Positions 21,046 through 33,050 of a DNA stretch of 64,000 nucleotides are shown one piece after another (the stretch's first letter is position 1; each line of letters begins with the position of its first letter). The notes under the pieces were generated by a model that made no database searches, was not told the origin of the DNA, and saw nothing but the letters and a program-made list of their open reading frames with translations. The DNA is from Bolinopsis microptera (taxonomy: Eukaryota > Ctenophora > Tentaculata > Lobata > Bolinopsidae). Made by a program: the position numbers and the translations under genes. Where the stretch lies: assembly GCF_026151205.1 (NCBI RefSeq), contig NC_087074.1:1798001-1862000 (forward strand), in the 5' to 3' direction.

Positions 21046-22249
21046 TTAAAGGACCAGTTAACTGAAAAATTTGTAGTCTCCAATTTGGCTAAGATTTAAA
21101 TCAGCTGTGACAAACTGGTAAAGAATCGTATCGCCGAAAGAACCAACTCTCTAGCGTACGTGTAACGCGTGTTATTGCAATAATAAGCTGTGGCCTCGTG
21201 ACGTCATAAAGTCCCTCAGTGCGCGCTTGCATAGCGTTTAATACATTGCAAATGTTTATCATCGTCAATAAAACACGTGTAACTCACTCAAATTTTAGAA
21301 TTATGACTATTACCCTAGTTCTCCAAAATCCTTATAGTTTTGGCTATCATCCTAACTAAAGGAATAGCTGATTGGATGTACAGTGCTCACGTCATGATTT
21401 AAAACAGTGATATTCATATAGGTTCTTGAACAGTGGCGGGTGAATGTACGGTTAGAATTAGAAAGTTTCTGCTATTACAACTTATGTCATATGTGATAAT
21501 TTTGGATTATTTTCATTGCTTAATTACACAAGCAGGGAGACTGTACCGATTATTTTTCCCCAGTCCATGAAACTCTAACGAATTTAGAAAGGATCCAGAT
21601 AAGTAGGAGTTTGTCCAATTCCGAGAGCAATTATATTTATAGCATAGCGAAATTTCTAACTTTAATCCGCATGTGTCAGCCAGTACAAGAGACAAGAAGT
21701 CTGGCTACTTTACGGCCGTTCCTCTGGGACCATTAATAGAAGTAGCTTCTATCAGAACAGTGCCGTGGGAACAGAATTCCCGCCAAATTACCCGGTCTAC
21801 CAAATAGTAATACTGATTGGAGTGTACGGTGTGAGGTGTGTTTTGAATTAGACTTACGGCTTACCTAGTTGTTATCCTAATTGCATTATCATCGGTACAT
21901 AACATAAATAAACTACTGGTAAGTTTTAATACCAAGTGCAAACGTGTTCAGTCAATCGACCCACTGAACAACTATAGAATTTCCAAGACCCTATTATTCT
22001 CTGGCCATATATTACGGCACGATCGATTGTTAGATGGCTAAACGACCAACGTTAATCTATACAATTCTAAAACTATGAGCTAGCACTTTAATCTAAAAAT
22101 ACACTTTTTATATTACTCCTGATTTTTACATTTCACGTAAAACATTGTCGCCACAGGTTGATCATGGACACTAACAGCTTAATTTGAGATAAATGACTTA
22201 TGAGTTTCTCTAAAGTTAACTCTAAAGTTGTGTAGTCCAGTCATTTATG

Positions 22250-22860
22250 GACATTTATGGAAATGAACCTGCAAATGTTCAAATACTCACGAAACTTTGC
22301 ACAAACCTTCCCGAAGTTATGAATAAACGATTTTCGTTTGGAGACATTTTTTTTACCGTGGAGAAAACCCAGGAGGGCCACGCCCATATTGACCCAATAA
22401 CATAACCGACCCCTTGCTTCTGAAGGTCGTAGAGACTTCAAAATAGGCTTAAAGGAAGCCGCATATGCATGTTTATTTAGGAGTTATTGAGCAACACATG
22501 GCCTAAAATCCTTACTTTTCGATAAATTCGCCAAAAATCATTTTGGGCGTGGTGCTGAGCCCATTTTCGATAGGATCGTGATAGAGTCTTTAGACAGAGT
22601 GCAAAAGAACCGTGATTAGCATATTAATATATGACTTACGAACAAACATATGCCTTAAAGTGCTTACTTTTTCAGTTATTGGCGAAAAACTGATTTTCGG
22701 TTCCAGAAATCATGCAAAACTATGGGTATCTGGTAAATTGGGCTATGAAGCCCTAAAGGTTTTAGAATGTGTGCAAATTGTGCAGAATGGCCATGTTTAT
22801 ATACAACTTATGAAGCAACATGTACCCTAAATTACTTACATTTCGAGTTATTCGGGGGAA
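22250..22860. repeat. Diverged tandem repeat, period about 165-180 bp
   Basis: Three to four copies share CATGTTTAT..., then ACTTATGAAGCAACATGT / ACTTACGAACAAACATATG, a C-T-T-A-C-TTTTCG segment and a GGCGAAAAA-type segment, starting near 22460, 22610 and 22790. Confidence 0.6.
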
Positions 22861-23701
22861 AAGATTGTATTATGTCCATTTTCTACCTGTAAAATACAGT
22901 CTCACGAGCTCTTCTGCGCGCGCAAGGGACTTTATGACGTCATCGCCAAAATAATACAAACGCTATTTACACGCGTTAGAGAGCAGTTAGAGATTTAGGA
23001 ATTTCGACTCGTTGCTTAGTTTGGCACTATCCGTCGCGGAGTAGAATCCGCGGCGGAGCCACCGGACTCCGAGCGGACTCCGGCGGTGCTCCGCCAAAAT
23101 GTATTTACACTGGACTCGAGTACATTTTGGCGGACTCCGAGCGGAGCCGAGCGGACTCCGAGCGGACTTTAAAGTCCGCCGCGGACTCCGAGCGGCTCCG
23201 CGGCGGCTCGGCGGAGTGTCCGCCGCGGACTAAGCCACTAGGCGGACTCCGGTCCGCCGCGGACTCCGGCGGAGTGCTTGGCGGACTCCGCCGGACCTCT
23301 CCGCCAGACTTGAATCCGGCGGAGTCCGGCGGAGCTTGGCGGAGTCCGCCAGCTCGGCGGACTCCGCTCGAAGTCCGCCGGACTCCAACAGAGTCCACTG
23401 ACTTCCGACCTCCGACTTCCGACCCTCGGCTAAATTTGTCACGTGACATACAACATAGCATTTTGCAATATTGTGGTCAGATGAAAAGGTCGCTAGTGAT
23501 AAACCTTAACCATTACCAACACAATGTCAATAGTGTACAACTCTAGTCCTAACTTTGACCATATAATGTATAAACGTTGACCCTAACCCTCCACCAAACC
23601 GTCCGCAGCGAAATATCAATGTCATTGACTGGTCACGTGACCAAAACAATTTTTGTCATATTATCTCATATAGGGAAGCGTTTTTAGTTTTACCCTACAC
23701 G

Positions 23702-23783
23702 TTACTGGGCCGCGCTCAGCCTGTCATTCCGCCTAATCTCTATTCGTTTACCAACATTAATAAAGCCTGGGGTCCTCAGGTAA
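23702..23783 (+). mobile_element. Short interspersed element (about 75-90 bp family), copy in left foldback arm
   Basis: Begins TTACTGGGCCGCGCTCAGCC and ends GGGGTCCTCAGGTAA. It is flanked by CCCTACACG on both sides (23693-23701, 23784-23792). The right foldback arm has the uninterrupted site near 25255. Confidence 0.9.
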
Positions 23784-24817
23784 CCCTACACGTTGCATGT
23801 GGCGTCATTCGGCCGGATCCCAGCAAGCAAAAATACGTCGACCATCACAGGATGACGCCAGCCAGCACTCTCTACGCTCTTCGAGCTCCGATCGTCCTGT
23901 GACGAAGTAAGGACGAAGCCTGAGGTCCTCAGGTAACATCGACCACCGATTGAAAATTCAAAGATTTTTTGACATAAAGGTCAAATGTAAAACTAAAATC
24001 TTGATGTTGATTGATTGACGACGTCAATTTTTGAGCACAGCGCGAGCGCATGCGGAAAAGGACCGCGTAGCTAGTCAAGATGTTGATAAATATTTGGCTT
24101 GTGGCGCGATGTGTTGCTCTAAGTATAGCCCTCTCGCTTGCAGTAGCGTGCGACCGCCGGAAATGACTTGTGGAACAAGCGCGCCCGCAGCGGCGCGAAA
24201 GCACCTGGTTAGCTAGATGAACGCGATGTGCCTTGCATTGTAGGATGAAATCCTACTAGCTGACGCCACTCGCAGCTGTGATGTTCGCTGTACGTCAGCG
24301 ATCGAAATTTATACGCGTATCACCCGTTAAGATGTGCCACCCGACGCGCCACGCAATTTTTCTCGTTGCTCGTCGCACGTCGACGAACAACGAAGCTCGT
24401 TGCGACGCGCAATGAACTGCCAGGCTAGGACATCGTCCTGGTCCAACAAATTTTGGCGAGCGCGAGCGATTTTCTCCAAAAATTTAATGAGGGCGCCGAC
24501 TTCCACTCTGGCTAGGTTTCTTCTTATAGGGGGTGCACGATAAAAATAAAGTTGCTTGGATTTAAAAAAATTTTGTACCACTGTTTTCTAGAGACTGTGA
24601 GAATTTTCACAATACCAAATTTGTTATACCTTTTTGGAGAAAAATTGTGTGGCACATCTTAACGGGTGATACGCGTATAAATTTCGATCGCTGACGTACA
24701 GCGAGCAGCACAGCTGCGAGTGGCGTCAGCTAGTAGGATTTCATCCTACAAGGCACATCGCGTTTACCTAGCTAACCAGGTCATTTCCGCCTCCGGCGGT
24801 CGCGCGCTACTGCAAGC

Positions 24818-24891
24818 TTACCTGAGGACCCCAGGCTTTAATGTTGTTAATAGAGATTAGGCGGAATGACAGGCTGAGCGCGGCCCAGTAA
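24818..24891 (-). mobile_element. Same short element, copy in right foldback arm
   Basis: Opposite orientation: TTACCTGAGGACCCCAGGCT ... GGCCCAGTAA. Flanked by CTGCAAGC on both sides (24810-24817, 24892-24899). The left arm has the empty site near 24140. Confidence 0.9.
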
Positions 24892-25989
24892 CTGCAAGCG
24901 AGAGGGCTATAGTTAGACTTAGAGCAACACATCGCGCCACAAGCCAAATATTTATCAACATCTTGACTAGCTACGCGGTCCTTTTCCGCATGCGCTCGCG
25001 CTGTGCTCAAAAATTGACGTCGCGTCGTCAATCAATTAACATCAAGATTTTAGTTTTACATTTGACCTTTATGTCAAAAAATCTCTGAATTTTCAATCGG
25101 TGGTCGATGTTACCTGAGGACCTCAGGCTTCGTCCTTACTTCGTCACAGGACGATCGGAGCTCGAAGAGCGTAGAGAGTGCTGGCTGGCGTCGTCCTGTG
25201 ATGGTCGACGTATTTTTGCTTGCTGGGATCCGGCCGAATGACGCCACATGCAACGTGTAGGGTAAAACTAAAAACGCTTCCCTATAAGAGATAATATGAC
25301 AAAAATTGTTTTGGTCACGTGACCAGTCAATGACATTGATATTTCGCTGCTGGCGGTTTGGTGGAGCCGGAGGGTTAGGGTCAACGTTTATACATTATAG
25401 GGTCAAAGTTAGGACTAGAGTTGTACACTATTGACATTGTGAGGGTAATGGTTAAGGTTTATCACTAGCGACCTTTTCATCTGACCACAATATCGCAAAA
25501 TGCTATTGGCTATGTTGTATGTCACGTGACAAATTTAGCCGAGGGTCGGAAGTCGGAGGTCGGAAGTCAGTGGACTCTGTTGGAGTCCGGCGGACTCCGA
25601 GCGGAGTCCAAGCTCCGCCGGACTCCGCCGGATTCAAGTCTGGCGGAGAGGTCCGGCGGAGTCCGCCAAGCACTCCGCCGGAGTCCGCGGTGGACCGGAG
25701 TCCGCCTAGTGGCTTAGTCCGCGGCGGACACTCCGCCGAGCCGCCGCCGAGCCGCTCGGAGTCCGCGGCGGACTTTAAAGTCCGCTCGGCTCCGCTCGGA
25801 GTCCGCCAAAATTAAATGTACTCGAGTCCAGTGTAAATACATTTTGGCGGAGCACCGCCGGAGTCCGCTCGGAGTCCGCTGGCTCCGCCGCGGACTCTAC
25901 TCCGCGACGGATAGTGCCCTTAGTTTGCTATTTGTCACAATCTGTCAAAATATGAGGATAACTTTTTTTTCAGTTAACTGGTCCTTTAA

Positions 25990-26410
25990 GAATGGTCAAC
26001 ACATGGCTATGTGAATCACTTCCCCATTATTGTCATCTTTTCACTACGCCATGTGGTCACAAAGAATTAAAGTGTTTCCACTTACATTCCATAAAACGCA
26101 GATAAATTTGTTATTTTAATTTTTATGTGCAGTATAATTATATGTAATGTGTTCACCAAGTTATATTAGCTGGTTTCGACTTTGAGTTTTTAAAATATTA
26201 TTTAATGAATTATCTCCTTTTCTTTAACAGTATAGTCCATATCTGGTTCCAAAAGGGTGGGCAGCATTGTGGAATCCCAAATCACATTGCACTCAGATTA
26301 CTATTTTAGTACTCGATAGTAGACTGAATTGAATAATATGATCTTTCATTTTTCTAGAACCTTCCATAGGACATAAATCCTGTATTTGTTTTGTTAAACT
26401 ATCAATTTTA
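25990..26410. other. No gene recognised
   Basis: AT-rich. It includes the second copy of the segment shared with 17830-17862. No coding signal. Confidence 0.5.
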
Positions 26411-26414
26411 TCAA

Positions 26415-26680
26415 ACAACTAATATTATGAAGGAGCAACTTATATCTTAGCGATGAAAGGCCAGTCTAGATGGAACCTTTAACTCTTTAAATCGTGTTAT
26501 TAGGTCATCTTCTTACCGATAATAGTAAAAGCTCTTTTACCAACGATCGACATGAAGATATTGGTTGCTGATGTCAAAGAACGGAAAAATATAATATTTA
26601 AGTGTTATCATTAGACTAATCCAAAAAACATACTCACAGAGTCGCTAAGATATTAGTTGCTCCTTCATAATATTAGTTGT
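26415..26680. mobile_element. 266-bp MITE with 39-bp inverted ends
   Basis: Left end ACAACTAATATTATGAAGGA then GCAACTTATATCTTAGCGA; the right end is its inverse with about two mismatches. A third partial end (TCCTTTATAATATTAGTTGT) lies alone at 26914-26933 between two GTAACTGAAAG copies. No clear target duplication. Confidence 0.85.
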
Positions 26681-26949
26681 TAGTGAAGACTAAGCAGGAG
26701 TTGGAACTTGAACCTGTCGAATATTAAATATCTGATGTATAGTACTAGACTACTTATATGGCTGGTACCACTGCAGAGTTTCGGAGTCGAACTTTAATTA
26801 GTTTTGTATGTTGTGTGTTTTCTTTTCTTCCCAACTATTTTCATTTCATTTTCACTCTAGTTAATGAAGACTGTCACTCTTAAAAGAGTGACTGGTAACT
26901 GAAAGATATTAGTTTCTCCTTTATAATATTAGTTGTAACTGAAAGGCTC

Positions 26950-28890
26950 TCAGTTACCAGTGACTGGACGTAACTGAAAGATTTTCTGCCGTTAAATAGC
27001 GGGTAGCAGGAATGTGGAAATAATTGCCTACATGATTAAAGACCCTTAAACTTATCATTTAAGTAAACTTAAAACAAAAACCTAAAATTCGTGACGCATG
27101 TCATAGGTCTACTTCTATCCTAATTACGGAATAAACTAAAACGTGCAATTAGTTTCTAACACACTGTGTTCCATGAGATAATGACTACTGATACGTGGCT
27201 GTTACTTCATACTTTAAAGTGACCACTGTCCCAACTCATCATCAGTACAGCTAGTTTCTAATTATTTTTTAATTGTTGCAATTAATCATTAATCCGATAA
27301 TAGCGTGCAAAAATGTTACCGTGCTAATTTTTGTCATCTTTATGACATAATCAGTTACCATTTAATTGGACTAACGAGTAATGGAACCTTATTTAATATT
27401 TATAGCCACAATGAATCTGGCTTATTTAAACCAATCCTTCTTTAAAACGCGCTCCAGTACTTTACAATAGCTATCTCTCATCCCATAAACCGCCTTATAA
27501 ATATACGGGGAATACTGAACGGTTCAGTCGCAGTGAATGTTTGTTCAGTGAACCAACAAACATTTACTGCGCCTATATTAGAGTAATAGGAGACTTACTG
27601 GGCGGCGCTCAGCCTATCATTCCGCCGACTCTCTATTCATTATAGCCTGGGGTCCCTAGGTAATTAGGGGACAGTTTACGTAATACATAAGCCAAGTTTT
27701 GACCGCCTCCATTCTTTAGTCTTTACATATAGCTCTTGTGTATGCACTTTATCTTAGTCGAATGAGAAAACTAACAAACGTGTAAAAGTAAAATGAATGT
27801 GTATATAAAATGAGCGTATCTATTATAAAAATTTGACCGCATGAAAACCCAGCATAATGTCAGAGTCTATGGCGACCAACATGAGAATTAAGCAGAAAAT
27901 AGTCAAACAAAAACTGCAGTTTAAACGATGGTGCGTTAACATAGTCTCTAACTCATCGTTCATAGATGTTTCAAATCTCATTTGTTTTACAGATTCAGCT
28001 AATTGAAGGCTCTGAAATTTCTACTCGTTTGCTTATTAAGTACTCGAATCGATTCTTATGGCGATTGATTTTTAATATTTGAAAGAAAAGAAACCTGATT
28101 TTTAGATACTAGTTCAAGTTGAACTACAGATCAGTGCAACAAGTTACCAGCTTTTTTTATCCGTATCTAAAACGTATCTAATACTAATAGCCTTAACAGT
28201 ATTTAGCCTAGTGTGTCTTGAAAAAGTCCGCGACCACCTGTCCAGCTCCACAGAACATTGTGTATAAAATATTTTTGGTTGGTTTTTCAGGTAGCTTAGT
28301 TTTTGAAAATTCTGAACAAGTTGATCTAAAAATGTACGTTGTAAAATTTTCAGATAACTAATTACAGCTAATTTGATTGATGTTAGTCACAAAAATGGAC
28401 CTTAAAACTACTGTGTGGCAAATTTATCCTACAACATCAAAGGAAGCGTAATTGAATTCATTATTCAATCTTCCCTGGAAGTTGTATCATCATCAATTTA
28501 CTTCTGATAATGACCTAATGTCCCGTACTGAGTACTTATTTACTAAGGAAGCAAAATAGCAAATATGAAATAGCAATTCATGTAATTTGATCAAATTACT
28601 GGGAGTTTGGCAGCAGTTGACTAGTATAGATTACACTCAGTAGTCCGTATCAAAACCAATTATGTCATCCACTTTGAAATTGTTGTTGATAATAGTAAAT
28701 ATCTGCGAGTGCGTGTATGTGGTACGGCCAATAGTAATGGATCTGAGAATATTCCCGTAGAAACATCTTCCGCCCGGAATTTGAGACCTGGACCGACTCA
28801 AGGGATCCATTAGAAACAAATTTGGCTTGGTAGACTTTCTGAATATGGGGCAGTTTTGAGCAATTGACCACTCCCTTTTCGTGAACACTA
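26950..28890. other. Gene-free AT-rich stretch with one hairpin and one short element
   Basis: 27529-27545 pairs with 27555-27571 (CGCAGTGAATGTTTGTT, one mismatch, 9-base loop). A short-element copy is at 27595-27663. No coding signal. Confidence 0.6.
27595..27663 (+). mobile_element. Short interspersed element, third copy
   Basis: TTACTGGGCGGCGCTCAGCC ... CCTGGGGTCCCTAGGTAA. Flanks TAGGAGAC / TAGGGGAC look like a slightly decayed 8-bp duplication. Confidence 0.8.
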
Positions 28891-28899
28891 AACCCACAT

Positions 28900-29830
28900 A
28901 TCTCCACTTCTGATCGGAGAAAGGAGATCAACTTGGGTATGACAATAGCGAGAATCATCACATTTAGGGGGGTAGAACATGGTTTCAAAGTCCTCACATT
29001 TAAGGATGATGAGTTATATGACCACACCCTTTTGCGGTCTCGCGAGTAACAATTATCACACTTATTTCAGGATATCTCAGCTTCTGATTGGAGTTAGGCA
29101 CTCATCTTGGGCATAAAAATGGTCAGAATCATCGCATTGACTGGGGCAGAGTATAGTTTTAAAGTCTACAGATTTCAGATTGTTGAGTTATTAGGTCAAA
29201 ACGTAATTTTACGCTATCACGCTCTCACGAGGCGCAATTAATGTACTTATCACAAGATATATCAGCTTCTGATGGGCGCTAAGCGCTCATCTTAGGCATA
29301 AACATAGTAAAAATCATCACATTAAGTGCAGTAAAGCATGGTTTTAAAGTCTACAGACTTCAGATTGTTGAGTTATTAGGTCAAAACGTAATTTTCCTCT
29401 TCGCGAGTTCCAATTAATGTACTTATCACATTTCACAAGATATCTCAGTTTCTGGTGGGAGTTAAGCGCTCATGTTAGGAATAAAAATGGCCAGAATCAT
29501 CACATTGAGTGGGGTAAAGCAAGGTTTCAAAGTTTATAGACTTCAGGTTGTTGAGTTATTGGGTCAAAACCTCATTTTACACTCTCGTGAGTCGCAATTA
29601 ATATACTTATCACAATACAAGATATCTCAGCTTCTGATGGGAGCTAAGTGCTCATCTTGGGCATAAAAATAGTCAAAATCACGACATTGAGTGGGGTAGA
29701 GGATGGTTTTAAAGTCTACAGACTTCCAGGTTGCTAAGTTATTAGGTCAGACCTCATTTTTTACGCTCTTGCGAGAAGCGCCTGATGCACTTAGTACAAT
29801 CATCTGATGGAGCTAAGCGCTCATTTTAGG
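28900..29830. repeat. Tandem array, period about 180 bp, five to six units
   Basis: The anchor CTTCTGATGGGAG (with variants) recurs at 28907, 29081, 29266, 29449, 29631 and 29801, so the spacing is 170-185. Each unit also has GCGCTCATCTTAGGCATAAA, then AATCATCACATT, AAAGTCTACAGACTTCAG, TTGTTGAGTTATTAGGTCAA and a CTCGCGAG-like block. ORFs here are accidental. Confidence 0.92.
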
Positions 29831-30099
29831 CATAAAAATGCCCTTGAAAACTGGAAAAACGACTGTAAACGAGACATTTTCACGAAAGGCCTTACTAGTG
29901 GGGCAAAGAGAACCCAAATAAACGGGCTCTCTAAGCCCACAACTAGATGCGAGAAATTTGGACTAGCAAAATGTAACAAGAAACATTTGATGAAAGTGTG
30001 TGACGTGTGCATCTTGTTTACAGGAATTGGGCAAATAAACGAATCGTATTTGTATGCCTACTATGATATCTTAGCAGCATGTTTATTTTAATCGCATTG

Positions 30100-30784
30100 T
30101 TATCCAACTATGAGTTTACATTGATTATGGTATATTATATATTATTACAGCATAACATTAACATTCCTTTATCACGACTTAACTTTACGTACATTAAGTA
30201 CTATTACCGTTTACAATATACATAACATTAGTTACTCTTATTTTACTCAATACTTTCATTTCGTGTTCTACTTTTTTTCATGTTATATTTCCTTGACCTC
30301 TGTGCTCTAATGTGGAAAGAGAGAGAAGGGCAACGATCCAGTGTATCTATAATTGAATCAGTTACACTATTACACCATTTTGTTACCATTACTCAAAAAA
30401 TTCGAATGTTGGATGGATTGGATAATCAAATTAGAATAATGACTGGGCTCCCTGAACCAGCCCTGACTGGAATCTAATTAGGGCAAATTCCAAGCAATTT
30501 TAGGAGAAATCCCATCCTGTAACTGATGCCTCACGTAATTGTAATAAAATTAATTCGCTGCACTCCTACTAACCATGGGGGATCTTAATTAATGGGAAAA
30601 TGGTTTTATTACAGATGGTATTACAAAAATTACATGATCATGCATCGGCCAAGAAGTAAATATCAGCGATATAAATTTTGGAACCGAGAACCGTTTAAAA
30701 GTTGTAGGACAAATTCAAGACACACTAGGCTACTCTATACTATGGCTAGTCCATATACTGTTAAATCAGGTTCCATTTCAGAAT
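30100..30784. other. Upstream region of the first glycosyltransferase gene
   Basis: No gene is certain. A short ORF at 30280-30477 (LCALMWKEREGQRSSVSIIE ...) has no support beyond being open. A splice acceptor TTCCATTTCAG ends at 30781, three bases before the ATG. Confidence 0.4.
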
Positions 30785-31915
30785 ATGAGGATTCATAAGG
30801 CAGGGATTTTCACGATAGTTTTGACTGGTGCCCTCATTTTGTACCTCTATCAAAGCTATTTCTTAATCCCCTCCGCTCAAGAGCAGTTTGGAACTCACCT
30901 ACTGGAATTAAATCTTCAAACTGCCATTAATGGTGAGAATGAGCATAAGATGACAATAAGAGCAGAAATGCAAGCCAGCAATAACTTTGCGGGGAAAGAT
31001 ACGGCTCTGAAAAGAGCAGAAATGCAAGCCAGCAATAACTTTGCAGGTAAAGATACGGCTCTGAAAAAACACTTCATGGTAATCGTGATACCTTCAATGC
31101 CTAAATCAAAAGTTTATCGTCATTATTTGAGGACTAAATGGCTTAATATGTCATCTTGGGGAAGCCACGAATTTGAGGGAGTTGATAACAAATATTTGGA
31201 CTTTAAACTGATGTTTGTTATTGGAAAGGAGAAGAATGGTACCTATTCAGATGATTTCATAAAGGAAATGTCAATATACGATGACATACATCTTATTGAC
31301 TTGGTAGAAAGTAAACAAATTCTGAGGGACAAAGTTTTATGGGGCATGAAGAAAAGCATCGAGCTGTTCGACTACAAGTATTTTATAAAAATCGACCATG
31401 ATACACTTGTTGATCTTCCAAATCTTGCCAAAGGAATCCAAACCCTGCCTGAGGAAAACGTCTACACTGGAGCATGTAAATCAAAAGTAAAACGTGGAGA
31501 ATTTCGAGGATCCTCGTTCAGGTACTGTGTGGGTAATGCGTATATCCTGACACGTGATCTCGTTCAAAAAATAGCATCACTAACCGAGGAGGAGACAAAC
31601 AACTCATTAATCCCTGAAGACGGGTACACTGGGTGGCTAGTTGCTGAGGTTAAACGAAAGTTCAACATCTCTAACACCCTCCCTCAAGTTACCAATGAGA
31701 TCGTAAAAAGATTCAACTACAAAGTTAAAGATGGAATTTATTGTTTCAACGACTGGTTCTATCACTGGCTAAAAGGAATTTACCGTATGGAACGAACATT
31801 TGAGTGTAGAATAAAGGCTAATTTAACTCTTTGTCCTTCGTTGAATTATTATTACGAAAACGTAAATTCCACGAGCTGTAAATGTGGTACTATCAAACTG
31901 AAGAAAGAAAACTGA
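30785..31915 (+). CDS. GT31-family glycosyltransferase, paralogue 1 (beta-1,3-galactosyltransferase-like)
   Basis: 376 residues in one exon. A short cytoplasmic tail and a signal-anchor helix (FTIVLTGALILYLYQSYFLI) make it a type II Golgi-type protein. Then come the luminal motifs of the Galactosyl_T (GT31) fold: HFMVIVIPSMPKS, HYLRTKWLNMSSW (R..R..W block), FKLMFVIGKE, YDDIHLIDLVES, YKYFIKIDHDTLVDLPNL (DxD metal/nucleotide-sugar site), FRYCVGNAYILTRDLV, and PEDGYTGWLVAEV (the ED(V/G)..G block). Several Asn-glycosylation sequons occur. The stem carries a perfect in-frame repeat of 18 residues (RAEMQASNNFAGKDTALK twice, 30960-31067) absent from the other three copies. AATAAA lies near 32087. 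Donor and acceptor sugars cannot be read from sequence. Confidence 0.88.
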   Translation: MRIHKAGIFTIVLTGALILYLYQSYFLIPSAQEQFGTHLLELNLQTAINGENEHKMTIRAEMQASNNFAGKDTALKRAEMQASNNFAGKDTALKKHFMVIVIPSMPKSKVYRHYLRTKWLNMSSWGSHEFEGVDNKYLDFKLMFVIGKEKNGTYSDDFIKEMSIYDDIHLIDLVESKQILRDKVLWGMKKSIELFDYKYFIKIDHDTLVDLPNLAKGIQTLPEENVYTGACKSKVKRGEFRGSSFRYCVGNAYILTRDLVQKIASLTEEETNNSLIPEDGYTGWLVAEVKRKFNISNTLPQVTNEIVKRFNYKVKDGIYCFNDWFYHWLKGIYRMERTFECRIKANLTLCPSLNYYYENVNSTSCKCGTIKLKKEN

Positions 31916-32273
31916 TAAGAACAGGATGCTATAAAGTTGAAGGAGTTTCATGTTCTAGATTAGACGCATAATTAGGGGCTTACAAATTCCAATTTTATGT
32001 ATTCTTTACTTTAGATGTAGAAACAGTTTTGTTTTCATTCGTTCAATGGGAACCAAGTATCTGGCCGCTTTCTCTTTGTTTCGGTAAATAAACTGTCTAA
32101 ACTCGATCCTACAATCTCCACAAACTCTACCCAATCACAGTGCAACTAACAACTTGCCTAAAACTTAAAGGTTACAATTACTCTGAAAAGTTGAGTGCAT
32201 ATTAGGGTTCACTAATTCAAAATATCGTCAAATAATTAGGCATTCAAGTTCATCTGTTGCTATTAAAGCTCAA

Positions 32274-33050
32274 TGAAATGAAATGAGGTATTTATATCCC
32301 GCTCATATGATTAACCAACAACACAAGGAAGGTGGTTAACCATGTCAGAGCGGCTGACTGTAAGTGAAGAGAGCAAATGTGTAAAAGTTAACAAAGTATA
32401 ACTGATCATCATAAGGCAAAGACAAAATTAAAACATCTTTTATTGTAAACCACACTAAACTAAATAAAAGCAGAAACCATACAATACATGTAGGTATAAT
32501 AAAGGTAAGTACAGTGACATAATCAATCAAGAAAGAGACAGATCCTAGAAATTTAGAGATCAAGACATAAAATGGAGTGCGGTAAAAAATAAAAGCCAAC
32601 GTGTCTTGCGAAGTGAAGACAATGGAAAGAAAAGAAACGTCAGAACTGATTATATAAATGATTCTTTAACATTCGCTTGAAACAGTTGGTATCAGTAATA
32701 CTTCTCAACATCAGCGGAAGAGAGTTCCATGCAACCGGTGCATGGCTTGAGAAACGTCTGTCATCAACTTTGGACTTTTTATTCTTTGGTATCTTGAGCA
32801 TGAGATGGTCATCCGGTCTCTTCGACCTGGTCACAGTGTTTGAGAGTTCTGTATCCACTACATCCACATACAGTAATGCTTTGAGGTAACCAGGTGCAGT
32901 ACCGTGAACTGGGTTAATAGACAAACTTTGAAGAAGATTCGCTGGTCTATAGGGAGTATGTGGGCCTTCTTGTAGAAGCGAATCAAGTCCGTGGTCCTGT
33001 CTTCTATGTTATAGATGAAACGAACTGCCCCATTAAGGATGAATCTAAGT
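32274..33050 (-). mobile_element. LINE 3' end, 5'-truncated, with a clean empty site in the paralogous spacer
   Basis: The minus strand encodes the usual C-terminal tail of CR1/jockey-type LINE polyproteins: ILNGAVRFIYNIEDRTTDLI, KKAHILPIDQRIFFKVCLL, then after a frameshift VHGTAPGYLKALL, DRRFSSHAPVAWNSLPLMLR and NCFKRMLKNHLYNQF. The element ends in TCATTTCATTTCATT. The spacer after paralogue 2 (35908-35915) runs straight through from AAAGCTCAA to CAGCCCAGTTGCGAAAG, so the insertion came after the duplication. Confidence 0.85.

Larger units (their letters stand above)
23023..25918. mobile_element. Foldback element: 1.3-kb inverted arms, 0.3-kb loop, 8-bp target duplication
   Basis: Left arm 23023-24343 and right arm 24649-25918 are near-identical inverted copies, beginning GGCACTATCCGTCGCGGAGT. 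The outer 400 bases of each arm are GC-rich short repeats (GGCGGACTCCGAGCGGA types). CTTAGTTT lies directly outside both ends (23015-23022 and 25919-25926), a perfect 8-bp target duplication. The loop at 24344-24648 has no transposase. Long ORFs over the outer arms are by-products of the GGCGGA repeats. Confidence 0.93.
21050..25985. mobile_element. TTAA-flanked element with inverted ends, interrupted by the foldback element
   Basis: TTAA then AGGACCAGTTAACTGAAAAA begins at 21046. The inverse, TTTTTCAGTTAACTGGTCCT then TTAA, ends at 25989. Subterminal sequence is also inverted: the GACGTCATAAAGTCCCT block at 21200-21216 faces GGGACTTTATGACGTC at 22925-22942, and both lie near ACGCGTG. A TTAA duplication is the piggyBac-type signature, but no transposase is visible. 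Without the foldback insertion the element is about 2 kb. Confidence 0.6.

Noticed and set aside
23105-25815. Ser/Arg/Pro-rich proteins in the foldback arms
   Set aside because: GGCGGACTCC repeats translated; mirrored copies appear on both arms and in several frames.
28637-29027. Minus-strand ORFs in the 180-bp array
   Set aside because: They cover the first diverged tandem unit and are not conserved between units.
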